From positions 1 through 53,668 of the forward strand of contig JAKAIY010000005.1 of assembly GCA_021814145.1 (NCBI GenBank): a DNA stretch of 53,668 nt. Direction: 5' to 3'. This DNA is from Chloroflexota bacterium. Its GTDB lineage: Bacteria > Chloroflexota > Ktedonobacteria > Ktedonobacterales > JADMIN01. Each line of letters opens with the position of its first letter. Positions within the stretch are counted from its first letter, which is position 1. The position numbers were made by a program, and so were the translations under genes. The notes under the pieces are model-generated. The model saw only the letters and a program-made list of their open reading frames with translations. It was not told the DNA's origin and made no database searches. This document shows, in pieces, positions 34,916 through 43,582 of this stretch.

Positions 34916-36772
34916 GTGACATCTGAGGCGCGCGATGTCGCGGGCGAGATGGACAGGGCGCGCCAGAGCGGATTCCCCGATGATGGCGCGCCAGCGCAAG
35001 GATGGGCTGGCGCGCTGGTCGCGTGGGCGCGACGCCATCCGCGCGCGCCGCTGTGGCTGGCGCTGGCGGCGGCGCTGATCGCGCGGGTGACGCTTGTCAT
35101 CCGTACGGGCGCGGTGATTGACGGCGACGAGGCGCTGGTCGGCATCCAGGCGGAGCATATCCTACGCGGGCAGTTTCCGATCTATTTCTACGGCCAGAGC
35201 TACATGGGCAGCCTGGAGACCTACCTCATCGCCGGGGTGATCGCCATGACTGGCCCAACCGCCTGGGCGCTGCGCGTGATCCCCATCGCGCTCTCGCTGG
35301 CGCTGGTCTATCTGACATGGCGGCTGGCGCTGGCGCTGGCGCCACGCGAGGGGCGCGCCACGCCCCTGCTGGCGGGGCTGGCGGGGCTGATGGCGGCGGT
35401 CCCGCCTGTCTACGACGCGGTGACGGAGCTGCGGGCATGGGGCGGGCAGATTGAGATCTACGTCATTACGCTGGCGCTGCTGCTGGCGACGGTGGAGCTA
35501 TCGCAGCGGCTACGCGACGGCGCGGGGACGTGGGAACTGGCGCGGCGCTGGGCGGTCTGGGGATTCCTGGCGGGGCTGGGCTTCTGGGTCAATCCGCTCA
35601 TCAGCTACGCGCTGGTGGCCTGCGGGCTGTGGCTGGCGTTCGCCGTCGCGCGGCGGCTGGCGGCTGGCGGGCGCGCTGGCGCGCGGCAGAGCGGGCTGGG
35701 CGCGCTGGCGGCCATCGCCGGAGCGGCGCTGGGCGGCCTGCCAGCCTGGGTCTACGCCGTTCAGACGGGTGGCGCGAACATCACCGTCTACCTCACGCAG
35801 CCAGCGGTGACAGCGCAACAGACGCCCGTAGCCGCGCAGGGACGCCTCGCGCTGGCCCAGGCGATTACCCGCGCGTATCTGACCTGCTCCGCGCCGCGTG
35901 TGCTGGATGGCGCGCTGCCTGGCGAGAGCGCCGCGTTGGCCCCGTTGCGGCTGGCGCCGCTGGCGCTCCCGGTAGTGGGGCTGGCGCTGGCGCTGTGGCT
36001 GGCGGTTGGGCGGCGGCTGGGTGGCCGCGCGGCGCTGGCGGGCGCGCCCCGGCTGGGCTTGCCGCTGCTCTACGCGCTCTCGGTGAGCGCGATCTTCTGC
36101 CTGGGGACCTCCGCCTGGCCGGTGCTGATCGGCGGCTGCGATCACGATCTGGCGGGACGCTACGCCGTGCCGCTGGCGCTGGTCGCGCCTTTCCTGGCGC
36201 TGGCGACGCTCAGCGCGCCGCTGGTGTGGATGGCGCTCTGGCCCGCGGCGGGCGCGCGGGTGGCGCGTGGGCTGTGGACGGCGGCGCTGGCGCTCCTGCT
36301 CGCGGGCGGCCTGGCGCAAGGCGCGTCCTATCTGCTGGCGAGCCCGCAGCGGACATTCCAGTCGCCGTACTACCCTTACGGCATGACCGATTCGGGCGAG
36401 CTGTTGGCGTATCTCCGCGCGCATCACATCCAGGCGGCGTGGTGCAATCACTGGATCGGCAATATCGTCACCTACGAGACGGACGGGCGAACGGTCTGCG
36501 CCGATTACTACGATCAGGTCTATCAGCACGGCATCGTGCGCCCGCCGGGCTCCCTCGCGCGGGTGAAGGTCGCGGCGACGCCCAGCTTTATCCTGAACCT
36601 GAGCGAGCCAGACCCGATTCTGGCGCGGGAGCTGGCGGCGCAAGGCGTGCCATACACCATCGCCGTGCTGCCGCGGTCAGGCGTGACGGTCATCACCCCG
36701 GCGCGCCCGGTGGACCCGGCGACGCTGATCGCCGGGCTGGCCGAGGACTATGGCGCGAACCTTCACCGCTGA
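34916..36772 (+). CDS. GT-C-fold membrane glycosyltransferase (ArnT/PMT, GT39-like)
   Basis: A 618-residue protein with about eleven membrane helices. It starts at GTG 34916 with GGGAGGAAA just upstream. After a polar 35-residue lead and the first helix comes VIDGDEALVGIQAEHILRGQ, which holds the acidic catalytic motif (D-G-D-E) typical of the first extracytoplasmic loop of GT-C enzymes, then FPIYFYGQSYMGSLETYLIA. A soluble C-terminal region of ~130 residues contains LAYLRAHHIQAAWCNHWIGN. Such enzymes transfer sugars from polyprenyl phosphates outside the membrane. Acceptor unknown. Convergent with a methyltransferase gene 12 bases away. Confidence 0.8.
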   Translation: MTSEARDVAGEMDRARQSGFPDDGAPAQGWAGALVAWARRHPRAPLWLALAAALIARVTLVIRTGAVIDGDEALVGIQAEHILRGQFPIYFYGQSYMGSLETYLIAGVIAMTGPTAWALRVIPIALSLALVYLTWRLALALAPREGRATPLLAGLAGLMAAVPPVYDAVTELRAWGGQIEIYVITLALLLATVELSQRLRDGAGTWELARRWAVWGFLAGLGFWVNPLISYALVACGLWLAFAVARRLAAGGRAGARQSGLGALAAIAGAALGGLPAWVYAVQTGGANITVYLTQPAVTAQQTPVAAQGRLALAQAITRAYLTCSAPRVLDGALPGESAALAPLRLAPLALPVVGLALALWLAVGRRLGGRAALAGAPRLGLPLLYALSVSAIFCLGTSAWPVLIGGCDHDLAGRYAVPLALVAPFLALATLSAPLVWMALWPAAGARVARGLWTAALALLLAGGLAQGASYLLASPQRTFQSPYYPYGMTDSGELLAYLRAHHIQAAWCNHWIGNIVTYETDGRTVCADYYDQVYQHGIVRPPGSLARVKVAATPSFILNLSEPDPILARELAAQGVPYTIAVLPRSGVTVITPARPVDPATLIAGLAEDYGANLHR

Positions 36773-36784
36773 CGCCGCGCCGCG

Positions 36785-37717
36785 CTACAACTTCTGACCA
36801 TAGGCGACATAGAACGGGAAGGTCGAGCGGTACTGATCGCTAGCCAGTTCCGCTCGCGAGCCCGCGGTTGTGGCGTCGAACCCTTCCTCCGTCGCGAGGC
36901 CACTGGCGATGATGACGCCGCGCATCGCCGCGCCAACCGCGAGGATATCGGACTCCATCATCTGCCCAGCGCGCCCTCCCCAGGAGCCGATTGGCAGCGC
37001 CACTGTGCGCGTCTGCACGCCAACCAGACCCGCTTCACTCAGGAACTCGCCTACGCGGGCGCCCTGGCTGATGTCTATGCCGCGCTTGCGGCTGAGGGCG
37101 TCCATCCAGTGATTGAAGCGGTCGGAAACCGGGCCGACGTCCTGGGAAAATCCGCCTTCGACCAGCTCGACCCAACCGCCGGGCCGGGTGACACGGACCA
37201 GCTCGCGGACAACATCCTGCCAGCGGTTGGCGGGGATGGCCAGGAAGAGCAGCCGCATATGCGTGAAGTCGAACGTGTTATCAGCGAATGGCAGCGGCGT
37301 GTCGAGGATGTTGGTCTGGATAAATGCGAAGTTATCGGGCCTTGTCTGAAATCCGGCCAGCGTTGTGGGGTCTTCGATAGCGGGTGGGGTAATATCCACA
37401 CCAACGACGTTGGCGTCTGGGAAGATCGTCGCCATCTCCAGCGCCCAGCGCCCTGTGCCGCAGCCCACATCGAGGATACCGCCCGGCCGCTCCAGCGGCG
37501 CCGCGTAAATGCCGCGCATCGCGTAGCGCAGCATATAGTGCTGGAAATCCAGGCGGTTGGTTTCCAGCATGTCGGTTGGAAGCTGATAGGGCGCCGCGGC
37601 GAGTCTGCGCCGTCCACCCTGAAGAATGTACCCCGCGGAGTCTGTCGCGCCCGCCTTTTGTGTGTCTTGTGTGTCGCTTCGCGCGTCATGATGACGGAAA
37701 CGGTTAAACCAGGACAT
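36785..37717 (-). CDS. class I SAM-dependent methyltransferase
   Basis: A 310-residue protein with GAGGAAGA before the ATG at 37717. The SAM-binding domain shows GGILDVGCGTGRWALEMATI (motif I), VVGVDITPPAIEDP, FIQTNILDTPLPFADNTFDF (the D-PFpd.sFD block) and ELVRVTRPGGWVELVEG (motif post-III). The N-terminal 45 residues are polar. The C-terminal third carries the acceptor-side helices. It belongs to the broad Methyltransf_11/25 group; substrate unknown. Divergent from the sufU-like gene. Confidence 0.87.
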   Translation of the reverse strand: MSWFNRFRHHDARSDTQDTQKAGATDSAGYILQGGRRRLAAAPYQLPTDMLETNRLDFQHYMLRYAMRGIYAAPLERPGGILDVGCGTGRWALEMATIFPDANVVGVDITPPAIEDPTTLAGFQTRPDNFAFIQTNILDTPLPFADNTFDFTHMRLLFLAIPANRWQDVVRELVRVTRPGGWVELVEGGFSQDVGPVSDRFNHWMDALSRKRGIDISQGARVGEFLSEAGLVGVQTRTVALPIGSWGGRAGQMMESDILAVGAAMRGVIIASGLATEEGFDATTAGSRAELASDQYRSTFPFYVAYGQKL

Positions 37718-37900
37718 GCGATCTTCCTCGATCCTGTTTGATCCTGTTTTTCGCCGCGCGACGAGCGGTCATCCATTCGCCGCTCGCGCAGTGGCGCGCT
37801 CCATGCCCCCGTGTCTCGTGGGTGGCGCGCCCATCCTAACGCGAGAGCGCTCGCTTGTCAAGCGTTTGCGCGGCGTACTCGCGCCGTTCGCGCCGCGCGG

Positions 37901-37906
37901 TATACT
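37901..37906 (+). promoter_or_regulatory. -10 element (GGTATACT context) upstream of the Fe-S scaffold gene
   Basis: GCGCGGTATACTTTG places TATACT 62 bases before the ATG at 37969; no clear -35 box. Confidence 0.45.
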
Positions 37907-37968
37907 TTGTATTGTGTGAAGTTGGCGCGGCGCCGGGGATAGCCCGGTGAAAGCGAGGCGATAAGGCG

Positions 37969-38373
37969 ATGACAATGGACCGCCAGGAGGCGATTGAGTT
38001 TCTCGTTGACCACTACCAGCGTCCCCGTAACCGGGGATCCCTGCCGGACGCCGATGTGCATCTGACGGGCGGCAATCCGGGATGCTCGGATACGGTCGAG
38101 ATGTACGCGAAGGTCTCGCCCGACGGCCATGTCGAGGAAGTGACGTTCGAGGGCTCTGGCTGCACGATCAGCATGGCGGCGGCGTCCTATGTCACCGAGC
38201 TGACAGCGGGAATGACCGTGGAAGAAGTTGAGGCGCTGAGCTTCGAGACGCTCATGGACGACCTGGGCCGTGAGGTGGTGATGGCGCGGCCAACCTGCGC
38301 CACGGTCGCGCTCGGTACGCTCAAGAAGGGCCTTCACGAATATCGCATGAAGAAGCGGGCGGAAGCCTCGTAG
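37969..38373 (+). CDS. iron-sulfur cluster assembly scaffold protein (SufU/NifU N-domain)
   Basis: A 134-residue IscU/SufU-type scaffold. The three cluster-ligand cysteines are present: C46-region GGNPGCSDTVEMYAKV (with the neighbouring Asp), EGSGCTISMAAASYVTE and RPTCATVALGTLKKGLHEY. The usual NP.CGD motif has Ser in place of Gly. The family assembles Fe-S clusters from cysteine-desulfurase sulfur and hands them to apoproteins. No sufS, sufB or sufD is nearby, so it is a stand-alone gene here. The start is ATG 37969 (a second ATG two codons on is possible). Confidence 0.9.
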   Translation: MTMDRQEAIEFLVDHYQRPRNRGSLPDADVHLTGGNPGCSDTVEMYAKVSPDGHVEEVTFEGSGCTISMAAASYVTELTAGMTVEEVEALSFETLMDDLGREVVMARPTCATVALGTLKKGLHEYRMKKRAEAS

Positions 38374-38512
38374 CGCCTTGCCGCTAGGCGAGACGCGTTC
38401 GCGAGAGCCAGGGGACGCTGTGTGACCAGCGTGTGACCTCGTTATGTGACTGTTCGAGCGTGGCGTGATGATACGTCATCAGGCATCCGAATGAACAGAA
38501 CTGGCAGGTGGT

Positions 38513-39493
38513 ATGATGCTGGCCCGAATTCTGGTTCCGCTGGATGGGTCCGCGCTGGCGGAGCGCGCGCTTCCAGTCGCCGCGCGACTCGCCCGCGCAA
38601 GTGGGGGCAAGTTGCTGCTCCTGCGGGTCTATCAGGTCATGCCCTCAGAGTTTACGCCTGAGCTGGTAGTGGGGAATGACACCGGCGACCTGCGCGAGGC
38701 CCGCGCCTATCTGGCGCGCGTCAGTGGGCGCGCGGATCTGGCCGGCATCCCCATCGAGCCTGTGGCGCTAGGAGGCGCGGTCGCGCGAGCGATTCTTAAT
38801 ATGGCGGCGGCCTATGAGGCTGACACGATTGTGATGACCAGCCACGGACGCTCAGGCTTCACGCGCCGGGCGCTGGGAAGTGTCGCGGAGTATGTGGTGC
38901 GCCACACGCCCGCGCCCACGCTTGTCCTGCGCGGGGAGCAGATCGCGGCGCAAGCGGAGCCGCTTGCGCCGGGCGTGGTGTGGCTTGGCTATATTGGTCT
39001 GGATGGTTCGGAGCTCGCCGGGCGCGCGCTTGAGCCCGCCGCGCGTCTGCTGCGCGCGCTCGCGGGCGCTGGCCCAGCCGAGGCGCGCCTGCTCACCGTC
39101 GTGCGCCCACCCGCGCCGGAGGATACCGCGAGGGGAGGCGCGCGTGACCGTAACCAGCGTCTCGAACAGGCGGACGCCACATTGCGGGCCGCCGCGGCGC
39201 GTCTGGAGACGGGGGATCTCTCCCAGTACGCCGTGCGGGCGCGGTGGGCCGCCGTAGAGGCCGCGGACACGGCGAGCGCGCTCGCCATAGCGGCGGAGCG
39301 CCCGGAGCGCGTCCTCTGGCGTGTGGACGAAACACGGGCGGGTGAGGAGATTGCGCCGGGCGCGGGCGAAGGAACCCGGCTGATCGCGCTCGCCACGCGC
39401 GGCGGCGCCAGCCTGCGACGGTGGGCGCTTGGAAGCGTCACCGAGCATGTGCTGGAAGGATCGCGGCTCCCGCTGCTGATCGTGCCCGGGTGA
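38513..39493 (+). CDS. tandem universal stress protein (two UspA domains)
   Basis: A 326-residue protein with two UspA folds. The first (residues 1-145) begins ILVPLDGSALAERALPVAAR and has DTIVMTSHGRSGFTRRALGS VAEYVVRH with the ATP-binding G-x2-G-x9-G-S pattern. The second starts YIGLDGSELAGRALEPAARL and ends ATRGGASLRRWALGSVTEHV LEGSRLPLLIV; its glycine motif is partly altered (GGASLRRWALGS). AGGTGG directly precedes two adjacent ATGs (38513 and 38516); 38516 has the better spacing. Role in stress survival is known only in outline for the family. Confidence 0.88.
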   Translation: MMLARILVPLDGSALAERALPVAARLARASGGKLLLLRVYQVMPSEFTPELVVGNDTGDLREARAYLARVSGRADLAGIPIEPVALGGAVARAILNMAAAYEADTIVMTSHGRSGFTRRALGSVAEYVVRHTPAPTLVLRGEQIAAQAEPLAPGVVWLGYIGLDGSELAGRALEPAARLLRALAGAGPAEARLLTVVRPPAPEDTARGGARDRNQRLEQADATLRAAAARLETGDLSQYAVRARWAAVEAADTASALAIAAERPERVLWRVDETRAGEEIAPGAGEGTRLIALATRGGASLRRWALGSVTEHVLEGSRLPLLIVPG

Positions 39494-39500
39494 CCCAGGC

Positions 39501-39534
39501 GGCGAGGGCGCGCGCCGCGCTGAGCGCCCTCGCC
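39501..39534. terminator. bidirectional hairpin terminator
   Basis: GGCGAGGGCGC (39501-39511) and GCGCCCTCGCC (39524-39534) form a perfect 11-bp stem between the convergent UspA and membrane-protein genes. Confidence 0.65.
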
Positions 39535-39546
39535 GGCGCTGGCGTA

Positions 39547-40683
39547 TCAGCCCCAGCCGAACGGATTGCCGCCGGCGTCAGATGGATTGTAGGTCTGGGA
39601 GCCGTCGCCGAGCTGCGGGCGGGCGCCTGTGAGGCGCTGGATCAGCGGGTCTACCACGGTGCCAGAGGGGACGGGCCAGATCGGCACACGCCCGGCGCGC
39701 CAGTCATCGAGCGCGGTGGCCAGCCGGTAGGCCTCCTGGCGGGCGCGCTCCAGCTCGAAATTGGCCTGGTTGGCGGCCCCGAGCCGCTGGACGAAGGTGT
39801 TCATCTGGGCGCCGATGCTCCAGAGCGGGTTCTGCTGGGGAATGTTGACGCGCACGTTGTAGTCGCCGTTGGCGCTGCGAACGAACGCCTGCGTCAGCTG
39901 CTCGACGCCGTAATCCAGCGCGCGCTTCTGGTCGGCGACCAGGCTCTCCAGGCGGGCGATCTCCTCGGCGCGGTCAGCCCGGCGCACCTGCTCCTGGAGG
40001 CCACGCACCCACAAATACGCGACTGTCGCGACAATCACGATCTCCATGATGGGGCGAGTTACCATTGCCGCAGGCCCATATTGGGCGATTGCCGCTGTGA
40101 CATCCGCGCCGTGGGGTTGAAGCGCGAAATCAGCCAGAATCAACACAATGCTCAGCGCCGCCGCGAAAAACGTCATGCGTCGCGGGAGGATTGAGGCCGC
40201 GATCACGATCGCACCAACGAACATGTCATAGGCGGGTAGATATACCAGAGTGAGGGGTCCTGGCGCGACGACCGCTTCCAGAATCGCCGCCATAATAAGC
40301 AGTGTCAGTAGCGCGCCCGCAGGGGTCACATTGCCGCTCCGGTTCAGCGCGGCGGCGGTGAGCGTGCCGAGGATCAGCACGATCGAGGCAGTCAATGTCC
40401 CTGGCGCCTGTACTCCAGTTGGGTTAAGTAAGACGCTACCACCCAGCAGAACACTGACAACAAACATCGCTGCGATAATCCAGGCCATCAAGACACTGCG
40501 TCGCGTGCGCTCACGCGCGGTAGCTGTGTTTTGATCCGTTTCCCAGCCGCTACTCACCAGGCGTAACCACCAGTTGACCTGTGGCGGGTTTGCCCTCTGA
40601 CCTGAGCGTTCAGCGTGTGTGAGCGTATTTGGCGCGCTCGGGGGGAGCGAACGTGGATCACGTGGATAACCTGTCGTGCTCAT
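39547..40683 (-). CDS. membrane protein with HAMP-like cytoplasmic domain
   Basis: A 378-residue protein with GGAG eight bases before the ATG at 40683. A polar 60-residue N terminus is followed by about six membrane helices (MAWIIAAMFVVSVLLGGSVL ... PIMEIVIVATVAYLWVRGL). After them comes a coiled helix and a HAMP-like segment (LTQAFVRSANGDYNVRVNIP ... SIGAQMNTFVQRLGA), then a short disordered C terminus. It looks like the sensing half of a signal-transduction protein without kinase, cyclase or methyl-accepting output. Function unknown. The C terminus GGNPFGWG is Gly/Pro-rich. Confidence 0.72.
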   Translation of the reverse strand: MSTTGYPRDPRSLPPSAPNTLTHAERSGQRANPPQVNWWLRLVSSGWETDQNTATARERTRRSVLMAWIIAAMFVVSVLLGGSVLLNPTGVQAPGTLTASIVLILGTLTAAALNRSGNVTPAGALLTLLIMAAILEAVVAPGPLTLVYLPAYDMFVGAIVIAASILPRRMTFFAAALSIVLILADFALQPHGADVTAAIAQYGPAAMVTRPIMEIVIVATVAYLWVRGLQEQVRRADRAEEIARLESLVADQKRALDYGVEQLTQAFVRSANGDYNVRVNIPQQNPLWSIGAQMNTFVQRLGAANQANFELERARQEAYRLATALDDWRAGRVPIWPVPSGTVVDPLIQRLTGARPQLGDGSQTYNPSDAGGNPFGWG

Positions 40684-40977
40684 CGGAAAGCTCCATGTTG
40701 ACGCGCCATTTCTGGCGCAGGATAAAGGATGGCAGCGTACAACGGGAAAGGCTCACGCTTTGCGTAGGAACAGCGAAAGGCAGCGAATGGGTTTGGCCGA
40801 TCTGGTCTGTTCAAGCGCGGAACCACTCGCTTCCTCATGATCCTCCTCGATTTTCTCACCCCAGTATCTTCGATGACATGGCGATTCAATTCAATTCATT
40901 CGGTGACTCCGTGCCCCACTCAGTTTGACATACGGGCGCCAGGTGAGAGAGCGAACTTGAGAGAGCGTCTGCCCTTT
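40684..40977. other. intergenic region between two minus-strand genes
   Basis: 294 bases, lower in GC than the flanking genes on its right-hand part (e.g. GCGATTCAATTCAATTCATT at about 40880). No gene or clear hairpin seen; should contain the promoter of the HAMP-like gene. Confidence 0.45.
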
Positions 40978-43014
40978 TTACGAGTCCATGAGCGCCTGGC
41001 TGTCAAAATCTGTCCACGCGATGGAATGGTGGGCGCCAGCATAGTCCAGATGCTCCACAAACCCCGCATACCGCGAGTGGCGTACCCGTCCCGCCCCACG
41101 CCGCACGAACGCTAGCATCCTTCTGGCTTCTTGCACAGATGCGCAGTTCAACGCAGCTTCTAGGCGGTCGAAGTGATCTGATTCGGCGCGAACATCAATA
41201 TCCGATAGCGCGAATGGCCAAAACCGTCCAGTCTCATGGGATTCGTCTGTCCACAATAACCCTTTTTCGGGAGCTCCACCACTCAGATTGTCTCCCATGA
41301 TTATCGCGTTGGGCGCATAGGCTATCGGGATCCTGAAATTGAAAAGAGCTTGACGCGCTTCAGGCGCCATGCAGCCGATGATCGCCTCGATACGATTTGA
41401 GCGGTCAACCATATGGCGTTCTGTAGCCACGAGCGTTTCAGCGATAGCAAGATCAACGATCTGTCTGAGCCGCGTTCGAATGCCGCCATCCTGACTGAGG
41501 TTTCGCACAAGCCGGGTAATCTCGCGCACAGTGCTGATTGGCGTCTCCAGGAAGCCCGGATGTCTGGCGAATAATTCACCATACTCGGTTTCTACAGGAA
41601 AGACTGGGCGGTCGAACTTTGACATTACAGGATACAGTGAGAACTCTGCGGGAGCGCAGGCTCCTGCTTCGCTCATGGCGTGACGTAATGTGCTCGACGC
41701 GCGCTGGAGACAGAGATATGACGCGATGATACCGTCCGTTGTGGCGACAATGATATGAACGTCGTCTGGATTGAGCAGCGCCATGCTCGGATCTTCACGA
41801 ATACCCACGTCGATGGTCAGATCGGCGCGATAAAAGCCGGCGAGGACATATTGCTCCAGTCGGTAGCGGGCGAGCGCGGCGCGCTCATCATCCAAGAGCG
41901 CGCCATGTGGAGTGGTAATCACCGAGAGGCCTGTGTCGGAGCGAGTGATCACTTTGAACCCGCTCATCTTGCGCTGGATACGCCGCTGAAGCCGCTCCAA
42001 CTGAAAGGGCGCGGGGTCTATCACTGCTATTGGCTCAGTTCTGACATCCGAAGTGACAGATGGGCCAGTGACAGCCATATTTTCTGGAACGTCGAGGCGA
42101 TCCCCAGAGTATGTAAGGTCAGCCTCACCATAACTAGTAACCTCGTGGAGAGAAGGCTCACCTTCGATAGCGTCAACCTCGACGCTGTTCGCCATAGGCG
42201 CTATCGCGCTCGTCGCGTCAACCCAGATCACATCCGGCGCTACCCGTACAGGTTCGCCAGCCACGAGCGCCACAGCGGCGCGTACCGTCAGCGCGGCCGT
42301 CAGATGCGCGGCGACCCCAAGTTGGGGATCGAATGGCCAGCTTTCAGGGGTGCGGCTCACGTAACGCGGCAGCAGACGCGCTAGTTCGTCTGGCATGCCG
42401 CCTGGCAGGGTAGTGGCGACGCGTTCAATCAGATTAGTCACGAGCGTTTCAGGTTTAGCCGCTGGGTCGCCATCTCGCAGATAATCGTCGAGGGACATGG
42501 CCGTCTGTGAGAAGACTAGCAGACATCCACCCCAGCCGAGATTCATCGGAAACAGGGTGACTTTTCCTTGCGCGCGCGCTTCCCGATTGAGTGCGAGAAA
42601 CGCTGGGTTATCAAGATCAATGGTGTTTATGACCAGATCAACGCCGTGCACTAAGTCCGGAAAATCATCCGCTGCGAGGTAGTTCGGAATAGCCTCGATC
42701 TTTGCCTCAGGAGAGATCGCCAGAATAGTGTCAGCGATCGCTTGCGCCTTGTTCTGGCCCAATTGCGCGCCAGTGAACGCCTGCCGGTTCAGATTGGACT
42801 CCTCGACTGTGTCTCCATCAGCAAGGATGAACTGTTGGAACCCTGTCTGAACAGCCGCGCGAGCGATTACGCTGCCAAGGCCTGTCCCTGCGAACAACAA
42901 GCGAGTAGATGCCAGCTTTGCTTGCAGTTGTGGTGAGACGAACGCCCAGTTGCGCGAGTAGATGGTCGCTTTTCCAGCGCGCTTTTGCTCTGATTCAACA
43001 TCCTTCATCACCAT
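40978..43014 (-). CDS. ThiF/E1-like adenylating domain fused to an N-acyltransferase-like domain
   Basis: A 678-residue protein; CAGGAGAG precedes the ATG at 43014. Residues about 20-275 are a ThiF/MoeB/E1-type domain: LLFAGTGLGSVIARAAVQTG (nucleotide-binding GxGxxG), ILADGDTVEESNLNRQAF (the D.D.V..SNLNRQ signature), DLVINTIDLDN and GKVTLFPMNLGWGGCLLVFS. The rest (about 340-640) looks like a GNAT/FeeM or autoinducer-synthase-like N-acyltransferase: LARYRLEQYVLAGFYRAD, DDVHIIVATTDGIIASYLCL, then FPVETEYGELFARHPG, VREITRLVRN and a helical end. E1-like domains adenylate a carrier or peptide C terminus; the second domain could acylate an amine. No ubiquitin-like, JAB, E2 or sulfurtransferase gene is adjacent. 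GC is lower than in the neighbouring genes, suggesting transfer. The acyltransferase call is by pattern only. Confidence 0.75.
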   Translation of the reverse strand: MVMKDVESEQKRAGKATIYSRNWAFVSPQLQAKLASTRLLFAGTGLGSVIARAAVQTGFQQFILADGDTVEESNLNRQAFTGAQLGQNKAQAIADTILAISPEAKIEAIPNYLAADDFPDLVHGVDLVINTIDLDNPAFLALNREARAQGKVTLFPMNLGWGGCLLVFSQTAMSLDDYLRDGDPAAKPETLVTNLIERVATTLPGGMPDELARLLPRYVSRTPESWPFDPQLGVAAHLTAALTVRAAVALVAGEPVRVAPDVIWVDATSAIAPMANSVEVDAIEGEPSLHEVTSYGEADLTYSGDRLDVPENMAVTGPSVTSDVRTEPIAVIDPAPFQLERLQRRIQRKMSGFKVITRSDTGLSVITTPHGALLDDERAALARYRLEQYVLAGFYRADLTIDVGIREDPSMALLNPDDVHIIVATTDGIIASYLCLQRASSTLRHAMSEAGACAPAEFSLYPVMSKFDRPVFPVETEYGELFARHPGFLETPISTVREITRLVRNLSQDGGIRTRLRQIVDLAIAETLVATERHMVDRSNRIEAIIGCMAPEARQALFNFRIPIAYAPNAIIMGDNLSGGAPEKGLLWTDESHETGRFWPFALSDIDVRAESDHFDRLEAALNCASVQEARRMLAFVRRGAGRVRHSRYAGFVEHLDYAGAHHSIAWTDFDSQALMDS

Positions 43015-43582
43015 CCGAAACTCTCCTGCGCTTAATTGCCCCCTTCATGCGTGCCGACAATCACCATGTGGGGTAGACGCGAGTAAACTGATAGCTGTTG
43101 ACCATATATGGCCATCCACTCAAGCGCTTCGTGAAATCCTTCAGCGCGGAAGGTGGCTACCTGCGCTATCATAGCAGTTATGCGCGCTTGCGTCGAGAGA
43201 ACCGCTTGGCTGATTGGGGACAGAGCGATTCAAGATCGCCTTGGAATTTCGTAATCTCTCCAGGCGAGGCAGCTATTTATAACGTCAGGAAGCGAAAGCC
43301 GAAACTGTCTTTCATAAATTCCGCGCGGCGCCACAAGTCTCCCACGTGGAAGCCGGGACGCCACCATCCGGTCTATACTTGCGCTGTGCGACCACTATCA
43401 CGCGCCAGATGGGGCGCCTGTGACCCGCGCCGCCTCCGCCGCGCCTGTAATGTAGAGGGATGAGCGGAAGCGCGTAGGACAAACAGGGCAAGGTTTCCGG
43501 TTTCAGGCGGGCGCGACGGATTGCGGCGTTAGGGAGCTGTGGCCCTCCCGTCATGGGCATGGCCGGTGAAGGGCGCGAAGGT
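43015..43582. other. 568-base divergent intergenic region
   Basis: Lies between the ThiF-like gene (minus) and the Rad50-like gene (plus). AT-richer on the left (for example TATTTATAACGTCAGG near 43272). A TATACT element at 43374-43379 (GGTCTATACT) could serve the Rad50-like gene. No convincing gene. Confidence 0.45.

Noticed and set aside
35510-36843. Long frames on both strands overlapping the GT-C gene
   Set aside because: One is Arg/Gln-rich antisense and one Gly/Ala/Arg-rich out-of-frame; only the 34916-36772 frame has membrane helices and the GDE motif.
40978-43582. CBASS/Bil-type conjugation defence cluster around the ThiF-like gene
   Set aside because: No E2, JAB peptidase, ubiquitin-like or cyclase gene is adjacent; neighbours are a HAMP-like membrane protein and a Rad50-like ATPase in opposite orientation.
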